Assembly (NCBI RefSeq): GCF_003430825.1
Contig: NZ_CP024047.1
Coordinates: 310,001-374,000 of the forward strand
Direction of reading: 5' to 3'
DNA: 64,000 bases
Origin: Natrarchaeobaculum sulfurireducens
Lineage (GTDB): Archaea; Halobacteriota; Halobacteria; Halobacteriales; Natrialbaceae
This document shows, piece after piece, positions 1 to 9,211 of the stretch. The position numbers and the translations under genes were made by a program. The notes beneath the pieces were generated by a model that worked only from the letters and a program-made list of their open reading frames with translations, made no database searches and was not told the origin of the DNA. Every line of letters starts with the position of its first letter. Position 1 is the first letter of the stretch.

Positions 1-160
1 ACGCGTCGACGAGGTCGTCACGGTTCGCGCCCACGACGTCGTTGAGCGCCTCGAGCCGACGTTTGTCTTCGTGGGTGAAGTCGACGAACGACTGTCGCCA
101 CCGAACGTTCGACTCGGTCAGGCCGAGTTCGTCGACGAGGCGGTCGGCCTCGTAATCCAT
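1..160 (-). CDS. Globin-coupled (HemAT-type) sensor, N-terminal fragment
   Basis: An ATG at 160 on the minus strand opens a frame that runs off the left edge, leaving about 53 codons. The fragment LGLTESNVRWRQSFVDFT resembles the start of the protoglobin sensor domain in haloarchaeal HemAT aerotaxis transducers, where a conserved LGL..(E/D)I.WR.SF stretch precedes the heme-binding helices. If so, the missing part would hold the proximal histidine and probably a methyl-accepting signalling domain. The family call is inference from a short match; the frame and start are seen directly. It could instead be a stand-alone protoglobin. Confidence 0.55.
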   Translation of the reverse strand, partial: MDYEADRLVDELGLTESNVRWRQSFVDFTHEDKRRLEALNDVVGANRDDLVDA

Positions 161-339
161 CCCGATTGATTCCCCCGGTGCCACCGACGCCCCTGGTTCT
201 GGGACCTCCATGCGGTTCCGTGCGAAGGTGCCCTTGAAAAGTGTACTGGCTAGATGCTCCTACTCGTACACTTCGAGTTCTGAGGTGGCGAATTAACGAA
301 ACAGGTCCGCCCAGTGCCGTGGGGTCGACGCGCCGATCC

Positions 340-1461
340 TTACAACCTGGCGACGTCCTCGATGGCGTCGGTCAGTTCCTCGATCGACTCGAGGTCGTGT
401 TCGCCCATGTGGCCGATACGGAACGTCTGCTCGCCGAGTTGCGAGCCGTAGCCGTTCGAGAAGACGAAGTCGTACTCCTCGCTGACAGCGTCGATCGTCT
501 CGGCGACGTCGATCCCCTGGGTGTTCTCGATACAGCTGACCGTCTGGGATTCATAGCCCGTTTCGGGGAACATCTCGAAGTGTTCACGGGCCCACTCCTG
601 GGTGTACTCGGCCATCTCGCGGTGGCGTGTGTCGCGGGCTTCGTGACCTTCCTCGAGCATGTGTTTCATTTGCGTGCGGTAGGCGAGCATGACCGGGATG
701 GCGGGCGTCGAGTGGGTCTGGCCCTTTCGGTCGTAGTAGTCGAGACAACGCTGGAAGCCGCCGTACCACGAGGCGGTGTCTTTCTCGAGTTCGCGTTCGT
801 AGGCGTCGTCGCTGACGACGCAGACGGCGAGCCCAGGCGGCATCGCGAACGCCTTCTGCGTCGACGTGAAGATGACGTCGATGTTGTGCTCGTCGATGTC
901 GACGTAGTCGCCACCGAGTGCGGAGACGGCGTCGACGACGAAGTAGGTGTCCGGGTACTCGGCGACGACGTCACCGATCTCCTCGATGGGGTTGCGCACG
1001 CCCGTGGAACTCTCGTTCATGACGGTCGCAACGACGTCGTAGTGGGTGTCGCTCTCCTCGAGTTCCGCGCGGATGTCCTCGGGTTTGATCGCGTCGCCCC
1101 ACTCGTACTCGAGGCGGTCGACGTTCTTGCCGAGTCGCTCGGCGACGTTGGCGTGGCGCTCGCTGAAGCTCCCACAGGTCGGAACGAGGATGTTCTCGTC
1201 GACGAGGTTGAGCGTCGAGGCCTCCCAGAACTCCGTCCCCGAGCCCGTGAGGATGATCACGTCGTTGTCGGTACCGAGGAACGTCTTGGTGTCCTCGACG
1301 ATGGTCGTATAGAGGTCGGTCATCCGGTCCATCCGGTGGCCGAACATAGGCTCGCACATCGACTCGATCACGTCCTCACGTACCTCGGTCGGACCAGGGA
1401 TGTACAGCTTCTTCTCGGGATAATTGTCAGTATACTCGCGTTTGTTGGTCACGTAAACCAC
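340..1461 (-). CDS. Class V aminotransferase (alanine-glyoxylate aminotransferase family)
   Basis: This 373-residue protein has the fold-type I layout of class V PLP aminotransferases. The N-terminal IPGPTEVRED segment, the LTGSGTEFWEA cofactor loop (about residues 71-81), the VVDAVSALGG aspartate strand (about 175-184) and the TSTQKAFAMPPGL segment with the likely Schiff-base lysine K203 are all visible. Alanine/serine-glyoxylate aminotransferases and related serine-pyruvate enzymes share this pattern, and haloarchaeal genomes commonly annotate it as alanine-glyoxylate aminotransferase. The exact amino donor cannot be read from sequence. It stands alone between the sensor gene and a divergently unrelated transporter, with full family length and no frame damage. 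Confidence 0.88.
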   Translation of the reverse strand: MVYVTNKREYTDNYPEKKLYIPGPTEVREDVIESMCEPMFGHRMDRMTDLYTTIVEDTKTFLGTDNDVIILTGSGTEFWEASTLNLVDENILVPTCGSFSERHANVAERLGKNVDRLEYEWGDAIKPEDIRAELEESDTHYDVVATVMNESSTGVRNPIEEIGDVVAEYPDTYFVVDAVSALGGDYVDIDEHNIDVIFTSTQKAFAMPPGLAVCVVSDDAYERELEKDTASWYGGFQRCLDYYDRKGQTHSTPAIPVMLAYRTQMKHMLEEGHEARDTRHREMAEYTQEWAREHFEMFPETGYESQTVSCIENTQGIDVAETIDAVSEEYDFVFSNGYGSQLGEQTFRIGHMGEHDLESIEELTDAIEDVARL

Positions 1462-1552
1462 CTGATAGCGTCCACTGGGTGGCGAGACGGTATGGTACTT
1501 TTGATGGCTCCAAGAACGAGAGGATAATCCCTGAACGATTCGGGGTGGCCGG

Positions 1553-2593
1553 TCAGTCGGCGCCCGTCCCGTGTGAGATACGACCCGACTCTCCCGTGTC
1601 GTACTCGCCGTGGACGTCGTCGCCGGCCAGGTACTGGTTCCCGTCGACGACGACGCCGCGTCCTGCCGTCGGGCGTCGCCGTGGCCCGTAGCCGATCATC
1701 GGACCGACCTGTCGCCACAGGACGTCGATCTTACACAGCGCGAAGCCGGCGACGATCAGCGCGAAGCCGGCGATCGTAGCGAGCGTGATCGTCTCGCCCA
1801 GCGCGGCCCAGCCGACGACCGCCGCCACGACCGGAACGGCGTAATTGACCAGACTCGCCTCGGTGGCACCCACCCGCTCGAGTAACAGGAAGTACGCCAG
1901 AAAGCCACCTGCGGTACTGACGACGCCGAGGTAGAGGAGTGCGGCGAGCGCGGACGGTGCCACCGCCCCGCCGAGCCCGCCCTCGGCGGGGTGGAGGATG
2001 CTCGCGCCGTGAAGGATCACCGCGCCAACGGTCATGGCCCAGGCCTGCAGTGAGACCATCGGCAGCGTTCGAGCGGTTCGCTCGAGCAGGACCGAGCCGA
2101 CGACGAACACGATCACGGAGGCGAGCAGGAGGCCGATACCGACGAGGTGGCCGTCGAGCGAGCCGCCGGGGACGGCGATGACGACGATGCCTGCCAGGCC
2201 GACTGCGAGGCCGACGACGGCGGGTGCGCGAACTCGATAGCGGGGCAGGACCAGCAGGGCAACCGGCGGCGTGAGGATCGGAATCAGACTGGTGACGATC
2301 GCTGCGACGGCGCTCGAGACGTATGATTGGCCGACGAACAGGAACGCAAAGTGTGCGCCCACGAGAAGCACGCCAGCGACGGCGATGGCGGTCCAGTCAC
2401 CGCTCGTTTGTGGCCGCCACTCGAGGCCGAGGGCGACGACAGCGCCGACGAACAGAAACGCAGCGACGTCGAACCGAAGCGCCGCAAAGAGCATCGGTGG
2501 CAGCGACTCGAGGCCGATCTCGATCGCGCTGAAGGCGGTCCCCCAGGCGATCGCGAGCGCGAGGAAGAGCAAGATGTCTCGCTTTGAAGTCAT
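1553..2593 (-). CDS. EamA/DMT-superfamily transporter
   Basis: The 346-residue protein is almost entirely hydrophobic over its first 290 residues, with about ten membrane helices arranged as two EamA repeats. The start resembles the family (LFLALAIAWGTAFSAIEIGL), and the second repeat contains the typical glycine-rich GETITLATIAGFALIVAG segment near the end. The last 45 or so residues form a charged, glycine/arginine-rich cytoplasmic tail that is longer than the family norm. Such drug/metabolite exporters move amino acids, nucleosides or other small metabolites; the substrate here is unknown. It follows the aminotransferase on the same strand after about 90 bp. Confidence 0.88.
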   Translation of the reverse strand: MTSKRDILLFLALAIAWGTAFSAIEIGLESLPPMLFAALRFDVAAFLFVGAVVALGLEWRPQTSGDWTAIAVAGVLLVGAHFAFLFVGQSYVSSAVAAIVTSLIPILTPPVALLVLPRYRVRAPAVVGLAVGLAGIVVIAVPGGSLDGHLVGIGLLLASVIVFVVGSVLLERTARTLPMVSLQAWAMTVGAVILHGASILHPAEGGLGGAVAPSALAALLYLGVVSTAGGFLAYFLLLERVGATEASLVNYAVPVVAAVVGWAALGETITLATIAGFALIVAGFALCKIDVLWRQVGPMIGYGPRRRPTAGRGVVVDGNQYLAGDDVHGEYDTGESGRISHGTGAD

Positions 2594-3055
2594 TGTCAGT
2601 TGGAAGGGAGGTGGGTATTTGTGTGTTGGGATCTCCCTGTTAGGGGGGCTGAGGAGTGTGTTTTAGGCGATAAGGGGTAGCATGGCACAACGAAAATCCA
2701 GGTGTGTCAATCAGTGTCTTGACAACGAATACTCACTCCTCTTTCGGCGAAAATCGATCGCTGGTCTCGTGGTCCGTGTTGGGACCTTCTGGCGTCGCCA
2801 CCCGGTGCCCCGGTTTCCCCTCTTTGTCGCAAAAACGGTACTCCACTGTCGCAACTCCGGTGACTCGAGGACTCGACCGAACGAGGGGTTCAACTGGGCG
2901 AGAAAAGCGACCGATCGTCGCTACGTCCGGTTCGTTCCAGCGTGCTCGACGTCTCCTCGGAGAATCAAATGTTCGTCTGGATCGAGCAACGAGCCGTTTG
3001 CCGCGATTACGTCAGTGACCGAAAAACGCGACCGGTCAGAGAGGCTCCGATCCGA
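2594..3055. other. Intergenic region without a supported gene
   Basis: This 462-bp stretch separates the EamA transporter from the halocyanin. It is less GC-rich than its neighbours. A plus-strand open frame at 2682-3113 is basic and cysteine-containing, unlike the acidic proteins around it, and overlaps the halocyanin gene end, so I do not call it. I see no tRNA-like cloverleaf or repeat. It probably holds the transporter promoter, since the transporter starts at 2593 on the minus strand. Confidence 0.5.
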
Positions 3056-3541
3056 TTATTCGACGACGAGGTCGCCGACCATCGTGGTGTCGTGGGGGTC
3101 ACAGACGTACTGAGCCATCTCGCTGCTGGCCTCGAACTCGAGGATCTGATCGTCGTCGGCCTCGGAGACGAGTTCGGTCTGGAGGTCGTCGACGACCTCG
3201 CCGCCGTCGTCCCAGATCTCGATGTTGTGCTGGGAGCCGTCGCCGTCGGTCCAGCCGATCTCGTACTCTTCGCCTTCCTCGAGGATGAGGGTGGGGTTCT
3301 CTTCGCCTTCGATGTCGGCGGGTTCGATGCCTTCCCAGCCCTGGGTCAGGCCGGCAAACATGATCTGCGTGCCGGGCTCGATTTCGATGCCGTCGGCGTC
3401 GCCGTTTCCGTTGCCGTCGTCGTCGGCCGGCTCGTCACCGTTGTCATCGTCGTCGCTACATCCTGCGACGAGGGCAGTTGCGGCCGCAGCTCCGGTGAGC
3501 TTCATCGCGGTTCGGCGCGAGATCGCGTTGTCTCGTGTCAT
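3056..3541 (-). CDS. Halocyanin-like blue copper lipoprotein
   Basis: This 161-residue protein is an exported type I copper electron carrier. It starts with a twin-arginine signal (SRRTAMKL) and a lipobox ending at C28, then a linker of Asp, Asn and Gly, then a cupredoxin domain from about residue 51. The likely copper ligands are H105 in SQHNIEIW and C147, H150 and M154 in CDPHDTTM. Halocyanins shuttle electrons to terminal oxidases on the outer face of the membrane. An upstream in-frame start at 3610 is possible, but the Tat signal fits the ATG at 3541, and an AT-rich box lies 24-33 bp upstream, as expected for a leaderless haloarchaeal transcript. Confidence 0.9.
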   Translation of the reverse strand: MTRDNAISRRTAMKLTGAAAATALVAGCSDDDDNGDEPADDDGNGNGDADGIEIEPGTQIMFAGLTQGWEGIEPADIEGEENPTLILEEGEEYEIGWTDGDGSQHNIEIWDDGGEVVDDLQTELVSEADDDQILEFEASSEMAQYVCDPHDTTMVGDLVVE

Positions 3542-3564
3542 CGACGACAGGTAAGGTCCCTGCA

Positions 3565-3574
3565 CATAAAAATA
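3565..3574 (-). promoter_or_regulatory. Putative TATA box of the halocyanin gene
   Basis: On the minus strand this reads TATTTTTATG in an otherwise GC-rich setting. It lies 24-33 bp before the ATG at 3541. That is the archaeal TATA-to-start distance, so the transcript may begin at or next to the start codon. Confidence 0.5.
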
Positions 3575-3664
3575 GATAGCCTTTTCGCCCGCATAGGCAT
3601 GTATTACCATGACATAACTCGGTTTCCGGTCCGATGCCCGATCCTCTCTTTCGACCGGTTGCGC

Positions 3665-4894
3665 TCAGGCGTTCGGGTCGCTTCGTTCGACCCCTTCACT
3701 GGCTCCAAGCGACAGCCGGAGGAACGCGGGAACGGCGACGATGGCGATGGCGATTTCGAGGCCGCCGACGACGAGGAAGGCCAGATCGTAGCCGTAGTTG
3801 CTGGCGACGGTGCCGCCGACGAGGAACCCACCGAGAAAGCCCAGGCTCCCCGCAAAGTTGAAACCGGCCATCGCGACGCCGTGTTCGCGCTCGTCGGCGA
3901 GGTCAGTAACCAGTGCCATCGTCGCGGGGGCGACGAGCGCGCCGAGGACGCCGACGGCGATCATCGCCACGGCGGCGGTCATCACTGTCGGCGCAGCACC
4001 GACGGCGAGGATGCCGGCTCCGTAACACAGCGAGCCGACGACGATCGGGATCGTCCGGCCGATGCGATCCGACAGCATCCCCATCGGATACTGGAGAAGC
4101 GCAAACGGTGCGAAGAAACACGCGAGTAAGAGTCCGGTTGCGGCGGCGCCGATGCCGAACGTCGCCTGGAAGTAGAGCGTCCCGACCAGGGCGAAAAAGC
4201 CCGCCGTCATCCGGTCGACGAAGCCGAAAGCGTACGGAATCGACAGCGTTGGCCGTCCACGGACACCCTCGAGAACGGCTCGAGCCCGCCGCCGGGTACC
4301 GGGCGTTCGGTCCTCGAGTCGACTGACGAGGCCAGCGACGACGACGAGCAGGAACGTCGCGGCGACCAGCGGCGCGACCGGGTTGGCCTCCGTGAGTTGG
4401 CCGCCGGCCGGCGCACCCAGCGCCGCTCCGAGGCCGATCGCGATGCCGGCGGCCCCCATGTTTCGGCCGTGGCCGCCCTCCAGATCCATCAGCATCGTGA
4501 TCGTCAGCGAGAACGCGCCGATAGTCATCGCTCCCTGAAGGAATCGAAGGACCAGTACGCCTTCGAACGGGATCGAGCCGATCGTCGGCACCAGCGCGAG
4601 GCTCGCATAGCCAACCGCGCCGGCCAGCGCGCCGACGACAATGAGCGGGGTTCGTCGCCCCGTAACGTCGCTGAGCGTCCCCCAGACACCCACGAACGTC
4701 ACGTAGCCAACGAACTCGGCGACGAGAAACCACATACTCGCATCCAGGGCGGTCTCGGCGAACGGGGACGCCGTCGCGTCCGCCCCCAGCGTTTCGACGA
4801 GCGTCGCGATGCCCGGATAGAGCAACAACTGCGAAAAGAGAACGGCGAAAACGACCGCCGCAAGCACGATCCGGTCACGATCACTCGAGTGCAC
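3665..4894 (-). CDS. MFS transporter
   Basis: With a GTG start at 4894 this is a 409-residue, roughly 12-helix major facilitator. Family marks are the cytoplasmic loop WGTLSDVTGRRTPLIV after helix 2 (matching G-x-L-S-D-x-x-G-R-R/K) and its echo GMLSDRIGRTIPIVVG in the second half. It is related to drug-efflux type MFS proteins (TetA/MdtG-like); the substrate cannot be inferred. The frame stays open upstream to an ATG at 5056, but that extension is arginine/serine-rich, has no membrane character and would be unusual in front of helix 1. The C-terminus ends soon after the last helix. It is transcribed divergently from metY. Confidence 0.87.
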   Translation of the reverse strand: MHSSDRDRIVLAAVVFAVLFSQLLLYPGIATLVETLGADATASPFAETALDASMWFLVAEFVGYVTFVGVWGTLSDVTGRRTPLIVVGALAGAVGYASLALVPTIGSIPFEGVLVLRFLQGAMTIGAFSLTITMLMDLEGGHGRNMGAAGIAIGLGAALGAPAGGQLTEANPVAPLVAATFLLVVVAGLVSRLEDRTPGTRRRARAVLEGVRGRPTLSIPYAFGFVDRMTAGFFALVGTLYFQATFGIGAAATGLLLACFFAPFALLQYPMGMLSDRIGRTIPIVVGSLCYGAGILAVGAAPTVMTAAVAMIAVGVLGALVAPATMALVTDLADEREHGVAMAGFNFAGSLGFLGGFLVGGTVASNYGYDLAFLVVGGLEIAIAIVAVPAFLRLSLGASEGVERSDPNA

Positions 4895-5139
4895 GGACAG
4901 GCCTACGGACCGGGACCCTAAGAACTCGTTCGTCTCGGATGAGGGGTCCCGAAATCTGCCGATCGCGTACCGACGGCCCGGCGTGTGCCGAGGGTTGGGA
5001 AAAAGCGTGACACGCTCTGTGGGTGTCGATCGGTTCGTTCGGCGTCGCGATTCCATCCCGGTCGAACTGCCGGTCGCTTCCGGACCGTGACTGAGAGTCT
5101 ATGGCAATATATGCGGTTTTTGCCGTTACTGAGACGCAT

Positions 5140-5166
5140 ATGAAGGTGGCGAAGTATGCATACTAA
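5140..5166 (+). other. Possible short upstream ORF in the metY leader
   Basis: ATG at 5140 starts an eight-codon frame (MKVAKYAY) that stops at 5166, two bases before the metY ATG at 5169. It spans a perfect 10-bp palindrome GTATGCATAC at 5154-5163. A TATA-like run (CAATATATGC) near 5105-5114 would place a transcript start before the small frame. Whether it is translated or regulatory is not known. Confidence 0.25.
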
Positions 5167-5168
5167 AC

Positions 5169-6512
5169 ATGAGCGACGACGCGAGCGACGGGACCACCGC
5201 CGACTCGGCCTGTCCCGGGTTCGGGACACGAAGCGTTCACGCCGGACAGCGTCCCGACCCGGAGACCGGAGCGAGGGCCCCGCCGCTCTATCAGACGACC
5301 TCCTACGTCTTCGAGGACGCCGACACCGCCGCCCGTCGGTACGCCCTCGAGGAGGAGGGCTACATCTACTCGCGCATCGCGAACCCCACGGTCCGGACGC
5401 TCGAAACCCGCCTGGCCGCACTCGAGGGCGGAACGGACGCCGTCGCGACGGCCAGCGGGCTGGCGGCGCTCGACGCCGCGACGCTCGTGCTCGCGAAGGC
5501 GGGCGAGAACGTGGTCTGTTCGACCGACACCTACGGCGGCACCACCGCCTACCTCTCGAAGACGGCCGCCCGCCGTGACATCGAAGCGCGGTTCGTCTCG
5601 ACGCTCGAGTACGACGCCTACGAGGCGGCGATCGACGAGGACACCGCGTTCGTCCACGTCGAGACGATCGGCAACCCCTCGCTCGTCACGCCCGATTTCG
5701 AGCGACTCGCCGAAATCGCCCACGGCCACGGCGTCCCGCTCGTCGTCGACAACACGTTCGCGACGCCCGCGCTCTGTCGCCCGCTCGAACACGGCGCGGA
5801 CGTCGTCTGGGAGTCGACGACGAAGTGGCTCCACGGCTCGGGAACGACCGTCGGCGGCGTCCTCGTCGACGGCGGTTCGTTCCCCTGGGGTGAGCACGGC
5901 TACGAGGAGATCGCCGGCCAGAACCACGCTTATCCCGACGTCGACTTCTCGCGTGACTTCCCCGAGGCCCCCTTCGCCGCCGCTGTCCGCTATCGCTCGC
6001 TGCGCAGCCTCGGTAACCAGCAGTCACCGTTCGACGCCTGGCAAACGCTTCAGGGACTCGAGTCGCTCCCCCTGCGGATGGACAGACACTGCGAGAACGC
6101 CGCGATCGTCGCCGATTATCTCGCCGACCACGACGACGTCGCCTGGGTTACCTACCCCGGGCTCGAGCGCCACCCGACCCACGAGAACGCCAGCCGATAT
6201 CTCGCGGATTACGGCGGGATGATCGCGTTCGGGCTCGAGGCTGACGACGGCGGCTTCGAGGCCGGTCGACGGTTCTGCGAGGCGGTCGACCTCGCGTCGT
6301 TTCTCGCGAACATCGGCGACGCGAAGACGCTCGTCATCCATCCCGCGAGCACCACACACGGCCAGCTCACCGCCGAGGAACGGGCTGACGCCGGCGTGAC
6401 CGACGATCTCGTCCGCCTCTCGGTCGGCATCGAAGACCCCGCGGACGTGCTGGCGGATCTCGAGGGAGCGATCGAGACGGCGACACGGGGGTCAAGCGGG
6501 GTGACACACTGA
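5169..6512 (+). CDS. metY: O-acetylhomoserine sulfhydrylase / Cys-Met metabolism PLP enzyme
   Basis: The 447-residue protein belongs to the Cys/Met metabolism PLP family. It shows [15 protein letters not shown] at the start, YSRIANPT, the SGLAAL loop, TETIGNPS-like [18 protein letters not shown] and the lysine motif [12 protein letters not shown] with the Schiff-base lysine K219. The length (over 430 residues) and the internal insertion favour the O-acetylhomoserine sulfhydrylase branch (MetY) over shorter cystathionine synthases. It would join sulfide to O-acetylhomoserine to make homocysteine. The next gene, metX, starts one base after the stop and makes the substrate, which supports the call and indicates one operon. 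Confidence 0.9.
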   Translation: MSDDASDGTTADSACPGFGTRSVHAGQRPDPETGARAPPLYQTTSYVFEDADTAARRYALEEEGYIYSRIANPTVRTLETRLAALEGGTDAVATASGLAALDAATLVLAKAGENVVCSTDTYGGTTAYLSKTAARRDIEARFVSTLEYDAYEAAIDEDTAFVHVETIGNPSLVTPDFERLAEIAHGHGVPLVVDNTFATPALCRPLEHGADVVWESTTKWLHGSGTTVGGVLVDGGSFPWGEHGYEEIAGQNHAYPDVDFSRDFPEAPFAAAVRYRSLRSLGNQQSPFDAWQTLQGLESLPLRMDRHCENAAIVADYLADHDDVAWVTYPGLERHPTHENASRYLADYGGMIAFGLEADDGGFEAGRRFCEAVDLASFLANIGDAKTLVIHPASTTHGQLTAEERADAGVTDDLVRLSVGIEDPADVLADLEGAIETATRGSSGVTH

Positions 6513-6513
6513 G

Positions 6514-7722
6514 ATGACGACGAAAGACACCGTCGACGTCGGCGAGTTCCGGTTCCTCTCGGGCGAGTCGATTCCGACGCTCGAGGTAGCCTACGAGACC
6601 TACGGCGAGTTTACGGGCGACAATGCGGTGTTGGTCTGTCACGCGCTAACGGGCAGTTCCCACGTCGCACGCCGGCCCGACGCGGGTGACGACACCGCGG
6701 GTCAGGCCCGCGCCTGGTGGGGCGACGTCGTCGGCCCCGGCAAAGCGATCGACACCACCGAGTACTACGTCGTCTGTGCGAACGTTCCCGGCTCCTGTTA
6801 CGGCACGACGGGGCCAGCCAGCGACAATCCCGAGACTGGCGAGCCCTATGGCACGGACTTCCCGCCCGTGACGGTCGGCGATTGGACGCGCACGCAGCGA
6901 GCGTTGCTCGACGAACTCGGCGTTGGCCGCCTCCACGCCGTCGTTGGCGGCAGTGTCGGCGGCATGAACGCCCTCGACTGGCTCCGGCGCTATCCCGACG
7001 ACGTCGGGCGCGCGGCCGCCGTCGCGACCGCTGCTCGCCTCGACCCGCAGTGTCTCGCGCTCGACACCGTTGCCCGCCGGGCGATCACCAGCGACCCGAA
7101 CTGGAACGGTGGCCACTACTACGATGGGCCCGAGCCAGACGCTGGCCTCGCTCGAGCGCGCCAGATCGGCCACATCATGTACCTCTCGAAGGCCTCGATG
7201 GGGCGGAAGTTCGGTCGGCGGTCTGCGGGCCGCGAGACGGTTCGTGAGGGGCCACCGGATCCCGCGGCCGGCTTCTTTCCCTACCGCGAGGTCGAGTCCT
7301 ATCTCGACTACCAGGCCGACAAGTTCGTCGATCGGTTCGATGCGAACAGCTATCTGTACATGACACGCGCGATGGACGACTTCGACCTCGCCGCGGGCTA
7401 TGAGGGAGACGCCGATGCGCTCGCGGCCTTCGAGGGCGAACTGCTCTTGCTCTCGTTTACCGGCGACTGGCATTTCACCGTCGATCAGTCCGAGTCGCTC
7501 GCCGAGGCCGCTCGCGAGGCCGACGTTGACGTCGCCCACCACGTAGTCGAGTCCGACCACGGCCACGACGCGTTCCTCGTCGAACCCGAAAACGTCGGCC
7601 CGCCGCTGTCGGACCTGCTCGCGAGGGGGCTTTCCGGCCGGGCGATCACGGATACGGGTCCCGACGACGGTGACGACTCCTCCTCGTTCGCACCCGTCCA
7701 CACCAGCCTCTTTTCGGACTGA
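6514..7722 (+). CDS. metX: Homoserine O-acetyltransferase
   Basis: This 402-residue alpha/beta hydrolase-fold enzyme transfers an acetyl group from acetyl-CoA to homoserine, the first committed step of methionine synthesis. Visible marks are [10 protein letters not shown] near residue 35, the oxyanion-loop segment [13 protein letters not shown], the nucleophile elbow [12 protein letters not shown] with S147, and C-terminal FTGDWHF and [10 protein letters not shown] segments that carry the catalytic aspartate and histidine. MetX and MetA use different folds; this is clearly MetX-like, although acyl-CoA preference (acetyl or succinyl) cannot be fixed by eye. It is cotranscribed with metY in front of it. 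The last 30 residues are a disordered-looking acidic tail. Confidence 0.92.
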   Translation: MTTKDTVDVGEFRFLSGESIPTLEVAYETYGEFTGDNAVLVCHALTGSSHVARRPDAGDDTAGQARAWWGDVVGPGKAIDTTEYYVVCANVPGSCYGTTGPASDNPETGEPYGTDFPPVTVGDWTRTQRALLDELGVGRLHAVVGGSVGGMNALDWLRRYPDDVGRAAAVATAARLDPQCLALDTVARRAITSDPNWNGGHYYDGPEPDAGLARARQIGHIMYLSKASMGRKFGRRSAGRETVREGPPDPAAGFFPYREVESYLDYQADKFVDRFDANSYLYMTRAMDDFDLAAGYEGDADALAAFEGELLLLSFTGDWHFTVDQSESLAEAAREADVDVAHHVVESDHGHDAFLVEPENVGPPLSDLLARGLSGRAITDTGPDDGDDSSSFAPVHTSLFSD

Positions 7723-7811
7723 CGTCGCCGTCGTCGGGACCACGTCGCGGTGGCCGGTACTCGAGGATCGACTCGAGTCGCCGAACGGGAGAACCGCGGG
7801 AAGAAAACGGG

Positions 7812-8183
7812 TTAGTGGCGGTCGTGATGGCCGTCGATGTCGGCGTACTGTTCGACGGGAACGGGATTGGAGCCGAGTCGGTGCAGCCACCGGCGGGCGT
7901 CCTGTGCCACCAGCGCGGGGTCGGTGTTCCGGACGATGGTGGGTGTTGCGGGTGACCGAATCAGGGCGATCAACGCCCACATCGTGCCGGCGGCGAACGA
8001 ACCGGCAGCCGAGAGCGTCATCCCGAGTGTAAAGAACGTCGTCGCGTAGACGAGTCCGATCGCCATCGAGGGGAGGCTCGTCCCGAGGGGTACACGAGCG
8101 CTCGCATCGCGCAGCGTCGGCGCGAGAAAGACGATCGAGAGGCCGCTTCCAATCATGAACACGAAGTCTTGCCACAACATCAA
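7812..8183 (-). CDS. Small haloarchaeal membrane protein, function unknown
   Basis: The 123-residue frame codes for two or three hydrophobic segments (about residues 5-22, 38-60 and 62-76) followed by a hydrophilic C-terminal third ending in a His-rich DGHHDRH tail. I do not recognise a characterised family; proteins of this shape are common conserved hypotheticals in haloarchaea. Codon use and GC match the chromosome, unlike the next 2 kb upstream. The start could also be the second ATG at 8180. It points towards metX and shares no obvious operon. Confidence 0.75.
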   Translation of the reverse strand: MMLWQDFVFMIGSGLSIVFLAPTLRDASARVPLGTSLPSMAIGLVYATTFFTLGMTLSAAGSFAAGTMWALIALIRSPATPTIVRNTDPALVAQDARRWLHRLGSNPVPVEQYADIDGHHDRH

Positions 8184-8289
8184 AACTGCTTACTCGATAT
8201 AGAGTAAATAACTATCTCGGTCGTGATGTTGCGAAGATACCTCTATGATGTACAGGTTTCAAAGTTATATCTTCTGAAAGAATCAAATG

Positions 8290-8822
8290 ACAACCTCTAA
8301 CGATACTGTTCTTGTTCGTCGATCGCGTCACCGCCCCGGTCGGTTGATCGGGCAAGAACTCGGGTTCAGGCGCGGGAATGTCGTCGTAGCGGGCGATGCC
8401 GACGACGATTTCAGCGGCGTCCCGGACTGCCTCTTGCACGTTGCCGAGGCGATTTTTCCCATGCCCGCCAGAGCATAGACTGGTCCGGGATGTCCTCGAA
8501 TCCGAGCTGCGTACAGAGGAACGGATTCTGCTTCAGGTAGCGATACAGTTTCGTTGCGTTCCTCCAGCCCTTCACGCATCGGAGAACATGCGCCCTAAAC
8601 ACTGCTTCCCAGGGTTTCGGGTCACCTCTTGGTGGTCGTACGTATCGTGAAGTATCTCGGGGTCAAGCCCCGAGGCACTCTCGCTGTATCTCTGTAGAAT
8701 CGAAGGTAGCACGCCGGCACTTCGGACACGAGGTCCTCGAGCGTGGCCGATCGGTCGTATCGAATCTGTTGCTGGTACGGGTAACTACGGAGAACGCCGT
8801 CGACTATCTGCTTGAACGTCAT
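8290..8822 (-). pseudogene. Broken transposase (N-terminal part only)
   Basis: Read on the minus strand, four consecutive pieces in different frames form one protein-like sequence. They are MTFKQIVDGVLRSYPYQQQ to VPACYLRFYRDTA (from 8822), then ESASGLDPEILHDTYDHQ to GRMFSDA, then CVKGWRNATKLYRYLKQN to DQSMLWRAWEK, then VQEAVRDAAEIVVGIARYDD to FLPDQP near 8330. The joins require frame changes near 8665, 8580 and 8440. The LYRYLK...LGF.D.PDQS.LWRAW pattern is what I associate with haloarchaeal insertion-sequence transposases. The catalytic C-terminal domain is missing. Family assignment is from memory and not secure, but the multiple frame breaks are directly visible. Confidence 0.65.
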
Positions 8823-9190
8823 ATCGAAGGACCGCGCTTCGACGAGATTACCGGTATTCGTGGTGAAGATTTCCCCTACTTCGTAGTCTTTCGGTGTAGA
8901 TTCGTAGTCCGCGCTATCGAGACGCCTCGGCGAATTGAGGCGTTCCCACCGTGACCCCGTCGGGACCTGGCTCGCGCGTGCTGTCACTACTCGGGAAGTA
9001 TATTTCTACGCATACAAATGCCAAGAATACCTCGACAACCATCCACTATGCGTGTTGTCGTGAATGCGGTTTATCACCCACGAGGTTGGCTGAAACAGCT
9101 GTTCAGTAGTAATCGTTCAGTTGAAGGAACTAACTCCACAATTTAATACGAGTATAAACATTAGAAACAAAATATTTAGTTGTACGGACT
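8823..9190. other. Intergenic, AT-rich transition with no supported gene
   Basis: This stretch joins the transposase relic to the AT-rich lipoprotein gene. The part before 8990 still has mixed composition and may contain more relic. From about 8995 onward AT content rises sharply. Candidate TATA-like runs occur at 9153-9158 (TATAAA) and 9170-9177 (AAATATTT), upstream of the lipoprotein. Confidence 0.45.
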
Positions 9191-9211
9191 ATGAAGATTA
9201 GATATGACACT

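Noticed and set aside
241-1527. 428-residue plus-strand frame
   Set aside because: It lies opposite the aminotransferase and has the Val/Asp/Arg-rich look of an antisense frame.
2682-3113. 143-residue plus-strand frame between the transporter and halocyanin
   Set aside because: Basic, Cys/Arg-rich and overlapping the halocyanin gene; no start signal or family resemblance.
6646-8175. 509-residue minus-strand frame opposite metX
   Set aside because: Antisense shadow that also overlaps the small membrane gene at 7812.
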